DNA from: Desulfatibacillum aliphaticivorans DSM 15576
GTDB lineage: Bacteria > Desulfobacterota > Desulfobacteria > Desulfobacterales > Desulfatibacillaceae
Direction: 5' to 3'
DNA: 14,620 nt
Assembly (NCBI RefSeq): GCF_000429905.1
Contig: NZ_AUCT01000047.1
Coordinates: 1-14,620 of the forward strand
The notes beneath the pieces were generated by a model. That model searched no databases and had not been told where the DNA came from. It worked only from the letters and a program-made list of their open reading frames with translations. Every line of letters begins with the position of its first letter. Positions within the stretch are counted from its first letter, which is position 1. Shown one piece after another: positions 1-7,200 of this stretch. The translations under genes were made by a program, and so were the position numbers.

Positions 1-399
<399 letters not shown>

Positions 400-420
400 C
401 GCCGGTCTAGGAGATATAAG

Positions 421-570
421 GTGAGAACAAAGGCAACTTTGGCTTGTACGGAGTGCAAGCAGAAGAATTATCAGACAAATAAAAACAAGCGCACCACTCC
501 GGATAAGCTTGAATTTAAAAAATACTGCCGCTTTTGCCGTCGTCACACCCTGCATAAGGAAGTGAAATAA
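421..570 (+). CDS. rpmG: 50S ribosomal protein L33 (zinc-binding type)
   Basis: Small large-subunit ribosomal protein near the E site. The 49-residue product begins VRTKATLACTECK with the GTG read as Met. It carries two CxxC pairs, Cys9/Cys12 and Cys36/Cys39, which form the zinc ribbon of the C+ type of L33, and it is Lys/Arg-rich. Length fits the family (about 49-55 residues). The GTG start is chosen because an AGGAGAT Shine-Dalgarno sequence at 409-415 ends 5 bases before it, and because L33 proteins begin with this (M)RTK motif. It lies 21 bases after tuf and 15 bases before the tRNA-Trp gene, in the usual tuf-rpmG-trnW-secE order. All four cysteines are present, so this copy should need zinc. 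Confidence 0.96.
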   Translation: MRTKATLACTECKQKNYQTNKNKRTTPDKLEFKKYCRFCRRHTLHKEVK

Positions 571-585
571 AAGCGGTCGTCTTGC

Positions 586-661
586 AGGCCAGTAGCTCTA
601 ACGGTAGAGCGGCGGACTCCAAATCCGAAGGCTGGGGGTTCAAATCCCTCCTGGCCTGCCA
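586..661 (+). tRNA. trnW: tRNA-Trp (anticodon CCA)
   Basis: A full 76-base cloverleaf can be folded by hand. The acceptor stem is 586-592 with 651-657, and the discriminator is G658. The D arm is 595-598 with 607-610, with GG at 603-604 in its loop. The anticodon stem is 612-616 with 624-628, and loop 617-623 has anticodon CCA at 619-621. The T stem is 634-638 with 646-650, with loop TTCAAAT. The 3' CCA is encoded at 659-661. Minor blemishes are a G612-A628 mismatch at the base of the anticodon stem and one G-U pair in the T stem. It sits between rpmG and secE, so it is probably cut from a longer mRNA. Confidence 0.97.
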
Positions 662-693
662 AATAATTTTTCGGCAAATCCTTAAGCTCAGGG

Positions 694-721
694 CTGCCGC
701 CGCCCACAGTCGGCGGCGCTT
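694..721 (+). other. GC-rich hairpin between tRNA-Trp and secE
   Basis: A perfect 7-bp inverted repeat, GCCGCCG at 696-702 and CGGCGGC at 711-717, has an 8-base loop. AAGC at 684-687 and GCTT at 718-721 could extend it across a 5' bulge. Only three T follow (720-722), so it is not a canonical intrinsic terminator. It may help separate the tRNA from the secE mRNA, or act as a weak terminator; this is inference. Confidence 0.5.
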
Positions 722-755
722 TGGGCTTTCGGCATTTGAAGAAATGTAAGGAATT

Positions 756-1094
756 ATGGGACGTTTACAGCGAAAAAAACCGGATTCCAAAAAGAAAAAG
801 GCCAAAAGTGCGGCTCAGGAAATGGAGCTGAACGGCGCTCCTAAAAAACCGGCGCCCGCACCGGCGCCCAAGCAGGCTTTGGCTTCAGAAGGCCCCAAGG
901 GCCCTGCTTTTTGGACGAATTCGGTTCAGTTTCTCCGGGAAGTTCGCGGTGAGTTGAAAAAAGTTACCTGGCCTTCCAGGAAGCAAACCGTTGGGTCCAC
1001 TGCGGTAGTTATCATCTTAGTGGCCGTCATCTCCATGTTTTTGGGGCTGGTGGACATGGGCCTGACTGAAATCGTCAGGCTCGTTATCGGATAG
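756..1094 (+). CDS. secE: Preprotein translocase subunit SecE
   Basis: SecE clamps SecY in the SecYEG inner-membrane protein channel. The 112-residue product has a hydrophilic Lys/Pro/Ala-rich N-terminal region (residues 1 to about 52, including an APAPAP stretch). The conserved amphipathic helix and hinge, FLREVRGELKKVTWPSR, follow at 59-75, and then one hydrophobic membrane span at about 80-103. This is the short single-span form; E. coli SecE has three spans. The low-complexity N-terminus is longer than in minimal SecE proteins of about 60 residues. An AAGGA at 748-752 precedes the ATG by 3 bases. nusG starts 27 bases downstream, the near-universal secE-nusG pairing. Confidence 0.96.
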   Translation: MGRLQRKKPDSKKKKAKSAAQEMELNGAPKKPAPAPAPKQALASEGPKGPAFWTNSVQFLREVRGELKKVTWPSRKQTVGSTAVVIILVAVISMFLGLVDMGLTEIVRLVIG

Positions 1095-1121
1095 CGAACC
1101 CAGGCCCGAGGAGGCAAGAAA

Positions 1122-1652
1122 TTGGCTCTCAAATGGTACGTCGTTCACGTTTATTCAGGTTTTGAAAATAAGGTGAAGACCGCTCTGGAAGAACGGATTG
1201 CCTCGTCCCGTTTCTCCGACAAATTCGGTCAGGTCCTGATTCCCACCGAGCAGGTGGTGGAACTGGTCAAAGGCAAACGGAAAACCTCTCAGAGAAAATT
1301 CTACCCAGGGTACATCCTGGTGCAAATGCACCTGGACGACGAAACCTGGCATTTGGTGAACGACACGGCAAAGGTCACCGGTTTTCTGGGCGGCAGGAAC
1401 AAGCCTTCACCGCTTTCGGATGAGGAAGCATCGAGAATCGTGGATCAGATTGAGGCGGGCAAGTTGAAGCCTCAACCCAAGTATTTGTTCGAAACCGGAG
1501 ACGAAGTCCGGGTCATTGACGGCCCGTTCACCAATTTTAACGGCTCAGTAGAAGCCGTTAACCCGGAAAAAGGCAAGATCAAGGTCATGGTCAGTATATT
1601 CGGCCGGGCGACTCCCGTGGAGCTTGACTTTGTCCAGGTTACAAAACTGTAG
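1122..1652 (+). CDS. nusG: Transcription termination/antitermination factor NusG
   Basis: NusG binds the clamp of RNA polymerase, increases processivity, and links it to Rho or to ribosomal protein S10. The 176-residue product has an NGN domain at about 4-110 (KWYVVHVYSGFENKVK near the start, YPGYILVQM in the middle, TGFLGG near the end). A C-terminal KOW domain at about 123-176 begins GDEVRVIDGPFTNFNG. Length is close to E. coli NusG (181). The start is TTG, read as Met-Ala-Leu-Lys: a strong GAGGAGG at 1108-1114 lies 7 bases upstream, and no in-frame ATG or GTG lies before the conserved WYVV motif. rplK follows after 18 bases. Confidence 0.97.
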   Translation: MALKWYVVHVYSGFENKVKTALEERIASSRFSDKFGQVLIPTEQVVELVKGKRKTSQRKFYPGYILVQMHLDDETWHLVNDTAKVTGFLGGRNKPSPLSDEEASRIVDQIEAGKLKPQPKYLFETGDEVRVIDGPFTNFNGSVEAVNPEKGKIKVMVSIFGRATPVELDFVQVTKL

Positions 1653-1670
1653 GAACAAGGAATCGGTAAA

Positions 1671-2093
1671 ATGGCAAAAAAAGTATTAGCGATGGTCAAG
1701 TTGCAGGTTCAGGCGGGCAAGGCCAATCCTTCCCCCCCCATCGGACCTGCCCTGGGTCAGCACGGCGTCAATATCATGGAGTTCTGCAAGGCCTTCAATG
1801 CAAGGACTGCCGACCAGGAAGGGATGGTGATTCCCGTTGTTTTGACGGTCTATCAGGACCGGTCTTTCTCTTTCATCACCAAGACCCCTCCGGCCTCCGT
1901 TCTGATTCTTAAGGCGGCGAAGCTGGCCAAGGGATCTTCCGACCCCAAAAAAATCAAGGTCGGCAAGATCACCAAGGCCCAGGTAGAGGATATCGCCAAT
2001 CTTAAAATGGTGGACCTCAATGCAAAAGATATGGCAGGCGCCAGCAAGATCATTGCTGGGACCGCCAGAAGCATGGGCATAGAAGTGGTCTAG
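1671..2093 (+). CDS. rplK: 50S ribosomal protein L11
   Basis: L11 binds the GTPase-associated region of 23S rRNA; it is needed for factor-dependent GTP hydrolysis and for the RelA response. The 140-residue product carries the N-terminal domain with the proline hinge PPIGPALGQHG at 22-32. The C-terminal rRNA-binding domain contains KITKAQVEDIA and ends in TARSMGIEVV. Length matches E. coli L11 (142). The ATG has an AAGGAA upstream and lies 18 bases after nusG. rplA follows after 23 bases. In E. coli the rplK-rplA mRNA is repressed by L1; I did not find a convincing L1 site in the short leader here. Confidence 0.98.
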   Translation: MAKKVLAMVKLQVQAGKANPSPPIGPALGQHGVNIMEFCKAFNARTADQEGMVIPVVLTVYQDRSFSFITKTPPASVLILKAAKLAKGSSDPKKIKVGKITKAQVEDIANLKMVDLNAKDMAGASKIIAGTARSMGIEVV

Positions 2094-2116
2094 CCTGATA
2101 TAAGGAGTCTGGAGTT

Positions 2117-2821
2117 ATGGGCAAGCCTGGAAAAAAATTTTTAGAATCCAAGAAAAAGGTGAACCGGGACCTGAAATACGGCGTCCTGGAGGCCTTGCAA
2201 GCCGCCATCGAATCCTCTTACGCCAAGTTTGACGAGACGGTGGATGTGGCGGTTCGTTTGGGCGTCGATCCCCGCCATGCAGATCAGATGGTCCGCGGCA
2301 CCTGCGTGCTTCCCCACGGAACCGGCAAGGACGTCCGGGTTCTGGTCTTCGCCAAGGGCGAAAAGGAAGCCGAAGCCAAGGAAGCCGGCGCCGACTTTGT
2401 GGGCAACGACGATCTGGTGGAGAAAATTCAGGGCGGTTGGCTGGATTTCGATAAGGCCATAGCCACCCCCGATATGATGGGTACGGTTGGTAAAATGGGC
2501 CGCATCCTGGGCCCCAGGGGCCTGATGCCCAACGCCAAAACCGGAACCGTGACCTTTGACGTCGCCAAGGCCGTTCAGGAACTGAAGGCCGGTAAAATCG
2601 ACTTTCGCGTGGAAAGGGCAGGCATCCTCCACGCCCCCATGGGCAAGGTTTCCTTTGGCGCGGAGAAACTGCTGGATAACATCAGCGCTTTTTTCGAGAC
2701 CGTACAGCGCCTTAAGCCCTCAGCGGCCAAGGGTACGTACATGAAGAGCATTGCTGTCTCCACAACCATGGGCCCGGGCGTGAAAATCGATCCGACCCTG
2801 GTTAAAGATATTGTAAAATAG
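2117..2821 (+). CDS. rplA: 50S ribosomal protein L1
   Basis: L1 forms the mobile stalk that guides deacylated tRNA out of the E site, and in many bacteria represses its own operon by binding mRNA. The 234-residue product is the standard length. It shows VRLGVDPRHADQMVRG in domain I, the signature GRILGPRGLMPNAKTGTVT in the middle, and ends near MGPGVKIDP. A TAAGGAG lies 9 bases before the ATG. After the TAG at 2819-2821 comes a 335-base non-coding stretch before rplJ, the largest gap in the window, holding regulatory structure described separately. Confidence 0.98.
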   Translation: MGKPGKKFLESKKKVNRDLKYGVLEALQAAIESSYAKFDETVDVAVRLGVDPRHADQMVRGTCVLPHGTGKDVRVLVFAKGEKEAEAKEAGADFVGNDDLVEKIQGGWLDFDKAIATPDMMGTVGKMGRILGPRGLMPNAKTGTVTFDVAKAVQELKAGKIDFRVERAGILHAPMGKVSFGAEKLLDNISAFFETVQRLKPSAAKGTYMKSIAVSTTMGPGVKIDPTLVKDIVK

Positions 2822-2852
2822 GCGGCCATGCCGTTTCGTGCATGATCACCGC

Positions 2853-2908
2853 GCCGGAAATCGCCGGCAAGCCGCTTCGGGAGGGGGGTGTTAAAAACGC
2901 TCCCCTTC
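2853..2908 (+). other. Hairpins downstream of rplA
   Basis: Two inverted repeats lie just after rplA. The first is small: GCCGG 2853-2857 with CCGGC 2864-2868. The second is strong: 2880-2892 pairs with 2896-2908, giving 13 pairs including three G-U, closed by an AAA loop. The nearest T-run (TTTT at 2915-2918) starts 6 bases after the stem, so this is not a textbook terminator. It could protect the 3' end of a processed rplKA message or act as a Rho-assisted stop. Positions 2909-2989 show nothing I can name. Confidence 0.5.
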
Positions 2909-3006
2909 GCGCTATTTTGCGGCGCCGGATGACAATGGGATTTTCGGCGGGTTTTCTCAGGAAATGGACCGCCGTCCGACATAACCACTTGAACCTTATA
3001 ACCTTC

Positions 3007-3074
3007 TGTCAAAGACCGCAGGTGCGCCATTGACCATGGCGCTTAATGGAACGGGTATCCGGCCTGCCGAGACA
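3007..3074 (+). promoter_or_regulatory. Candidate L10(L12) autoregulatory leader of rplJ
   Basis: Nested helices can be drawn. TGTC 3007-3010 pairs with GACA 3071-3074. An asymmetric internal loop follows (AAAGA plus CC against CGA), with GA steps on both strands resembling a kink-turn. GCAGG 3018-3022 then pairs with CCTGC 3063-3067, enclosing two hairpins: a perfect 7-bp one (3024-3030 with 3036-3042) and a small one (3052-3054 with 3059-3061). Known leaders ahead of rplJ bind the L10-L12 complex, mimic its 23S rRNA site and include a kink-turn. Position and shape fit that family. The kink-turn fit is imperfect (one extra C), so this is a probable, not proven, L10 leader. Confidence 0.6.
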
Positions 3075-3078
3075 AAGC

Positions 3079-3122
3079 CCATACAAGCAGCCAGCCCAAA
3101 ACACGCGCTTGTGCGGTTTTTT
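3079..3122 (+). terminator. Terminator-like hairpin (attenuator candidate) before rplJ
   Basis: ACAAGC at 3083-3088 pairs perfectly with GCTTGT at 3107-3112. The helix extends outward through a U-G pair, one A-C mismatch and two C-G pairs (3079-3080 with 3115-3116). Six T follow directly (3117-3122). The loop is large (18 bases), which weakens it. It lies between the candidate L10 leader and the rplJ ribosome-binding site, where a transcription attenuator controlled by L10 would lie, as described for the Bacillus subtilis rplJL operon. Confidence 0.5.
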
Positions 3123-3137
3123 ACAGAACACTATTGG

Positions 3138-3146
3138 AAGGAGGTG
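3138..3146 (+). promoter_or_regulatory. Ribosome-binding site that sets the rplJ TTG start
   Basis: AAGGAGGTG is complementary over nine bases to the 3' end of 16S rRNA. It lies 10 bases before the in-frame TTG at 3157. The reading frame stays open upstream, but an earlier start would place the leader hairpins inside the gene and add residues unlike any L10. Confidence 0.75.
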
Positions 3147-3156
3147 TGAAAGACCT

Positions 3157-3678
3157 TTGAGACCGGAAGATAAGAAAAAGGTCGTAGAAGACCTGCATGT
3201 GAGAGCGGAAAAGGCCAAACTAGCGATTCTCACGGACTTCAGAGGACTCAACGTCGCCGCAATGAGCGAACTCCGCAAAGGCCTCCGGGCTGCTTCCGCC
3301 GAGTATCAGGTCGTCAAGAATACCTTGATGACTCTGGCAATCGAAGGAACGGACCTGGAAGTTTTGAAGGACGAGCTTAAAGGCCCCTGCGCCGTTTGCT
3401 TGGCCTATGAAGATCCCGTCGAACCTACAAAAGCTCTCACCGAGTTCGCCAAGAACAACAAAAAGTTTGAAATCAAAATCGGCGTCCTCGATGGTAAACT
3501 CGTGAACCTGGACGGGCTGAAAGCCCTGGCCGACCTGCCCCCCCGCGAAGTATTGCTGGGCCAGATCGCCGGGACCCTCAACTCGTTGCCCACCGGCTTG
3601 GTGCAGTGCCTGGCCGGCGTCCCCAGGAAGCTGCTTTACGCTCTGCAAGCTGTCAGAGACCAAAAGGAAGCGGCCTAA
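3157..3678 (+). CDS. rplJ: 50S ribosomal protein L10
   Basis: L10 anchors the L7/L12 dimers on the large subunit through its C-terminal helix and binds the 23S rRNA stalk base through its N-terminal domain. From the TTG the product is 173 residues. It begins (M)RPEDKKKVVEDL, like other L10 proteins, with ILTDFRGLNV at about 24-33, KNTLMTLAIEG in the rRNA-binding domain, and a C-terminal region ending KLLYALQAVRDQKEAA that should bind L12. The frame is open further upstream to 3046, but the SD at 3138-3146 and the family's usual N-terminus favour 3157. It is preceded by a structured leader, consistent with autoregulation. rplL starts 96 bases after the stop. Confidence 0.95.
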   Translation: MRPEDKKKVVEDLHVRAEKAKLAILTDFRGLNVAAMSELRKGLRAASAEYQVVKNTLMTLAIEGTDLEVLKDELKGPCAVCLAYEDPVEPTKALTEFAKNNKKFEIKIGVLDGKLVNLDGLKALADLPPREVLLGQIAGTLNSLPTGLVQCLAGVPRKLLYALQAVRDQKEAA

Positions 3679-3711
3679 TTCGCTTAAACCTGTTTTGGGA
3701 AACCAATTCTT

Positions 3712-3746
3712 TCCCGGCCGAATGCCGGGACAAGCGCCGAAGCGCT
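3712..3746 (+). other. Two tandem hairpins between rplJ and rplL
   Basis: CCCGGC 3713-3718 pairs with GCCGGG 3724-3729, plus a closing T-A, around a CGAAT loop. AGCGC 3733-3737 pairs with GCGCT 3742-3746 around a CGAA tetraloop. No T-run follows. They may stabilise the rplL message or mark a processing site, which would suit the need for several L7/L12 copies per L10; this role is inference. Confidence 0.5.
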
Positions 3747-3774
3747 GCTTAGAATATTTAGGAGGATTAATATA

Positions 3775-4155
3775 ATGGCTGACATCACCAAAGAAGATGT
3801 ATTGGAATTCATTGCAAACATGACCGTTCTGGAACTCTCCGAACTGATCAAGGACATTGAAGAGAAGTTCGGCGTTTCCGCCGCCGCCCCCGTGGCCGCA
3901 GTCGCCATGGCCGGCCCCGCCGCCGCTGATGCAGAAGAAGAAAAGACCGAATTCGACGTTATTCTTCTTTCCGCCGGCGACAAGAAGATCCAGGTCATCA
4001 AGGAAGTCCGCGCCATCACCGGTTTGGGCCTCAAAGAAGCCAAAGCTCTGGTCGAAGAAGCTCCCAAGGCTGTCAAAGAAGGCATTGCCAAGGAAGACGC
4101 CGAAAAGGTCAAAGAGCAACTGGAAGGCGCCGGCGCTCAAGTCGACATCAAGTAG
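3775..4155 (+). CDS. rplL: 50S ribosomal protein L7/L12
   Basis: L7/L12 is the flexible multi-copy stalk protein that recruits translational GTPases. The 126-residue product has the dimerising N-terminal helices (1 to about 33, with NMTVLELSELIKDIEEKFGV). An Ala/Pro-rich hinge follows at about 36-52. The globular C-terminal domain covers about 55-126, with EFDVILLSAGDKKIQVIKEV and the factor-binding segment TGLGLKEAKALVE. Length is normal for the family. A consensus AGGAGG at 3760-3765 lies 9 bases before the ATG, fitting very high expression. An intrinsic terminator begins 10 bases after the stop. Confidence 0.98.
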   Translation: MADITKEDVLEFIANMTVLELSELIKDIEEKFGVSAAAPVAAVAMAGPAAADAEEEKTEFDVILLSAGDKKIQVIKEVRAITGLGLKEAKALVEEAPKAVKEGIAKEDAEKVKEQLEGAGAQVDIK

Positions 4156-4165
4156 TTTTTGTTTC

Positions 4166-4211
4166 AAGGCCGGAAGCGGGAACAGGCCAACCTGTTTCCG
4201 GCCTTTTTTTT
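4166..4211 (+). terminator. Intrinsic terminator between rplL and rpoB
   Basis: AAGGCCGGA 4166-4174 pairs with TCCGGCCTT 4197-4205, stacked on an inner perfect 6-bp helix, 4181-4186 with 4191-4196, closed by a CCAA loop. AGCGGG is bulged on the 5' side. Eight T run from 4204 to 4211. It sits where E. coli has its partial terminator that lowers rpoBC expression relative to the ribosomal protein genes. I see no good sigma70 promoter between 4212 and rpoB, so some read-through is expected. Confidence 0.9.
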
Positions 4212-4284
4212 ACAAGTGGTTATCGGTATCAGGGCCATTTCCTAAACACTGGAAAAACAACCTGCACTTTCTTAGGGAGAAACC

Positions 4285-7200
4285 ATGGCGGACAGGCCCT
4301 TGACGCAACAGCGTTTACGAAAAAGTTTCGGCAAGATTGCCAAGATCGTTGATATTCCCAACCTCATCGAGATGCAGCGCATCTCCTACCAGAGGTTCCT
4401 CCAAATGGACGTGCCTCCGGAAAAAAGGGAAACCATCGGGCTTCAAGCAGTATTTCACTCGGTGTTTCCTATCCGGGACTTCTCCGGCACCGCTTCACTG
4501 GAATTCGTCTCGTACCGTTTCGGCGAGATAAAATATTCGGTGGAGGACTGTGTGCATCGCGGCATGACCTACGAGGTGCCCATTCGCATCACGGTTCGAC
4601 TGGTTGTCTTTGACGTAGACAAGGAAAAAGGCATCCAGAACATTCGCGACATCAAGGAACAGGAAATTTATTTCGGCACCATTCCCCTCATGACAGAACA
4701 AGGCACCTTTGTCATAAACGGCACGGAGAGGGTTGTGGTCAGCCAGCTTCATCGTTCCTCGGGCGTCTTTTTCGACCATGACAAAGGCAAGAGCCACGCC
4801 AGCGGCAAGGTCATATACACCGCCAGGATCATTCCTGTGCGCGGCTCCTGGATCGACATGGAAATCGATCCCAAGGATGTCTTGTACATCCGCATCGACC
4901 GGCGCAGAAAGTTCCCTGCGACGTTGCTTTTCAAGGCCTTCGGGTACAGCACCGAAGACCTTTTGAACTATTTCTACCAGACGGAAAAGTTGACGTTAAC
5001 CCCCAAGACCCTGTTCAAGGAATTCGATGCGAAAACCTTGCGGGGCCAACGGGCCAGCATCACCGTTAAAATGCCGGATTCCGACGAAGTCATCGTGAAG
5101 AAGGGGCGTCTGTTCACCCAGCGGGCCGTGAAGACCATGGCTCAGGCCGGGATCGAAAAGGTGGCTATTCTTCAGGAGGACCTGGAGGATAAGGTGCTCG
5201 CCAGAAGGGTTTTGGATCCCAAGACCGGCGAAGTGCTTTATCCGGCGAACCACGAAATTGACGAAGCCACCCTGGAAGCCATGCGCGACGCCGGGGTTCA
5301 GAAATTCGAGATCCTGTACAGCGCCCCCGGCACGGGCGGCGATTCGGTTCGCAAGGCCCTGCTGCTGGACAAGGTGGAATCCCGGGAAGAGGCTCTGGTG
5401 GAAATCTACCGCCGCCTGCGTCCCAGCAATCCCTCCACGGTGGAGGTCGCCAAGGATTTCATCGATCAGTTGTTTTTCAGGCCGTCCCACTACGATCTGT
5501 CTGCGGTGGGCCGCATGAAGCTTAACATGCGCCTGGGCCTGGACACCCCCGTGGAAGTGAAGACGCTTCGCCGGGAGGACATCCTTCTCACCGCCAAGAC
5601 CTTGGTGGACTTGAAGGACAGCCAGGGCGCCGTGGACGACATTGACCACCTGGGCAACCGCCGCGTCAGAGCCGTGGGCGAATTGCTGGAAAACCAGTAT
5701 CGCATCGGCTTGGTGCGTATGGAAAGGGCTATCAAGGAGCGCATGAGCCTCCAGGAAATCGACGCCCTGATGCCCAACGACCTGATCAATCCCAAACCGG
5801 TCTCGGCCGTGGTCAAGGAATTCTTCGGCACCAGCCAGCTTTCCCAGTTCATGGATCAGACCAACCCCTTGTCGGAAGTCACTCACAAGAGACGGCTTTC
5901 GGCCCTGGGACCCGGCGGCCTCACCCGCGAACGCGCGGGCTTTGAAGTGCGCGACGTACACCCGTCCCATTACGGCAGAATCTGCCCCATTGAGACCCCT
6001 GAAGGCCCCAACATCGGGTTGATCGTCTCCCTTTCCACTTACGCCCGGGTCAATGAATTCGGCTTTGTGGAAACCCCCTACCGGGTGGTGACGGAAGGCC
6101 AGGCGACCAAGGAAATCAAATATCTTTCGGCCATGGAGGAAAAGGACCTGCCCATTGCGCAGGCCAACGCCCCTCTGGACGAAGAAGGGTTTTTCATCAA
6201 CCCCACCGTGTCCTCGCGCGTGGAAGGCGAACTGACCATCGTGAAGAAGGAAGACGTCAAGCTCATGGACATTTCGCCCAACCAGCTTGTGTCCGTGTCT
6301 TCTTCCATGATTCCCTTCCTGGAAAACGACGACGCCAACCGCGCTCTCATGGGCTCCAACATGCAGCGCCAGGCGGTTCCTTTGCTGGCTACGGAAGCGC
6401 CGCTCATCGGCACGGGCCTGGAACGGGTCGTGGCCCGGGACTCCGGCGTCACCCTGGTGGCCAAACGCGACGGCAAGGTCGTGGCCGTGGACGCCTCCCG
6501 CATCGTCCTGCAGCATGAGGACGAACGGAAGGACAGGATGGATAAGCAGGTCACCATTTATAACCTGTCCAAGTTCACCCGGTCCAACCAGAACACCTGC
6601 TTCAACCAGAGGCCCATTGTCAAGCTGGGCCAGGAAGTAAAGGCGGGGGACATCATTGCGGACGGCCCCGCCACGGAAAACGGCGAACTGGCCCTGGGCC
6701 GCAACGTCACCGTGGCCTTTCTTCCCTGGGGCGGGTACAACTTTGAGGACTCCATTCTGGTCTCCGAGCGCCTTGTGCGCGACGGCGTGTTCACCAGCGT
6801 GCATATCGAGGAATTCGAAGTGGTTTCCCGGGACACCAAACTGGGTAAAGAGGAAATCACCCGGGATATTCCCAACGTGGGCGAGGAAGCCCTCAAAAAC
6901 CTGGACGACTCGGGCATTGTCCGCCTTGGCGCGGAAGTCAGGCCCGGCGACATCCTGGTGGGAAAAATCACTCCCAAGGGCGAAACCCAGTTGTCGCCCG
7001 AGGAAAAACTTCTGCGCGCCATTTTCGGTGAAAAGGCCGGCGACGTCAAAGACACCTCCCTCAGGGTTCCCCCCGGAGTGGAAGGCGTTGTGGTGGACGC
7101 CAAGGTCTTCGCCCGCAGGGGCGTTGAAAAAGACGACCGCACCCGTTTGATCGAAGACGAGGAAATCGCGGCCCTGGAAAAAGACAGGGACGACGAACTC

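Noticed and set aside
2842..3033. Short open frame of 63 codons in the rplA-rplJ spacer
   Set aside because: No Shine-Dalgarno sequence before its ATG, no similarity to a known family, and it overlaps the hairpins and the structured leader of rplJ.
3030..3058. Possible promoter, TTGACC with GGGTAT 17 bases later
   Set aside because: The -10 element is poor, and both elements lie within the stems of the candidate L10 leader, which explains the sequence better.
3046..3156. Upstream extension of rplJ to an earlier start
   Set aside because: The added residues do not resemble L10, and the extension would put the leader and terminator-like hairpin inside the gene. The strong SD at 3138-3146 favours TTG 3157.
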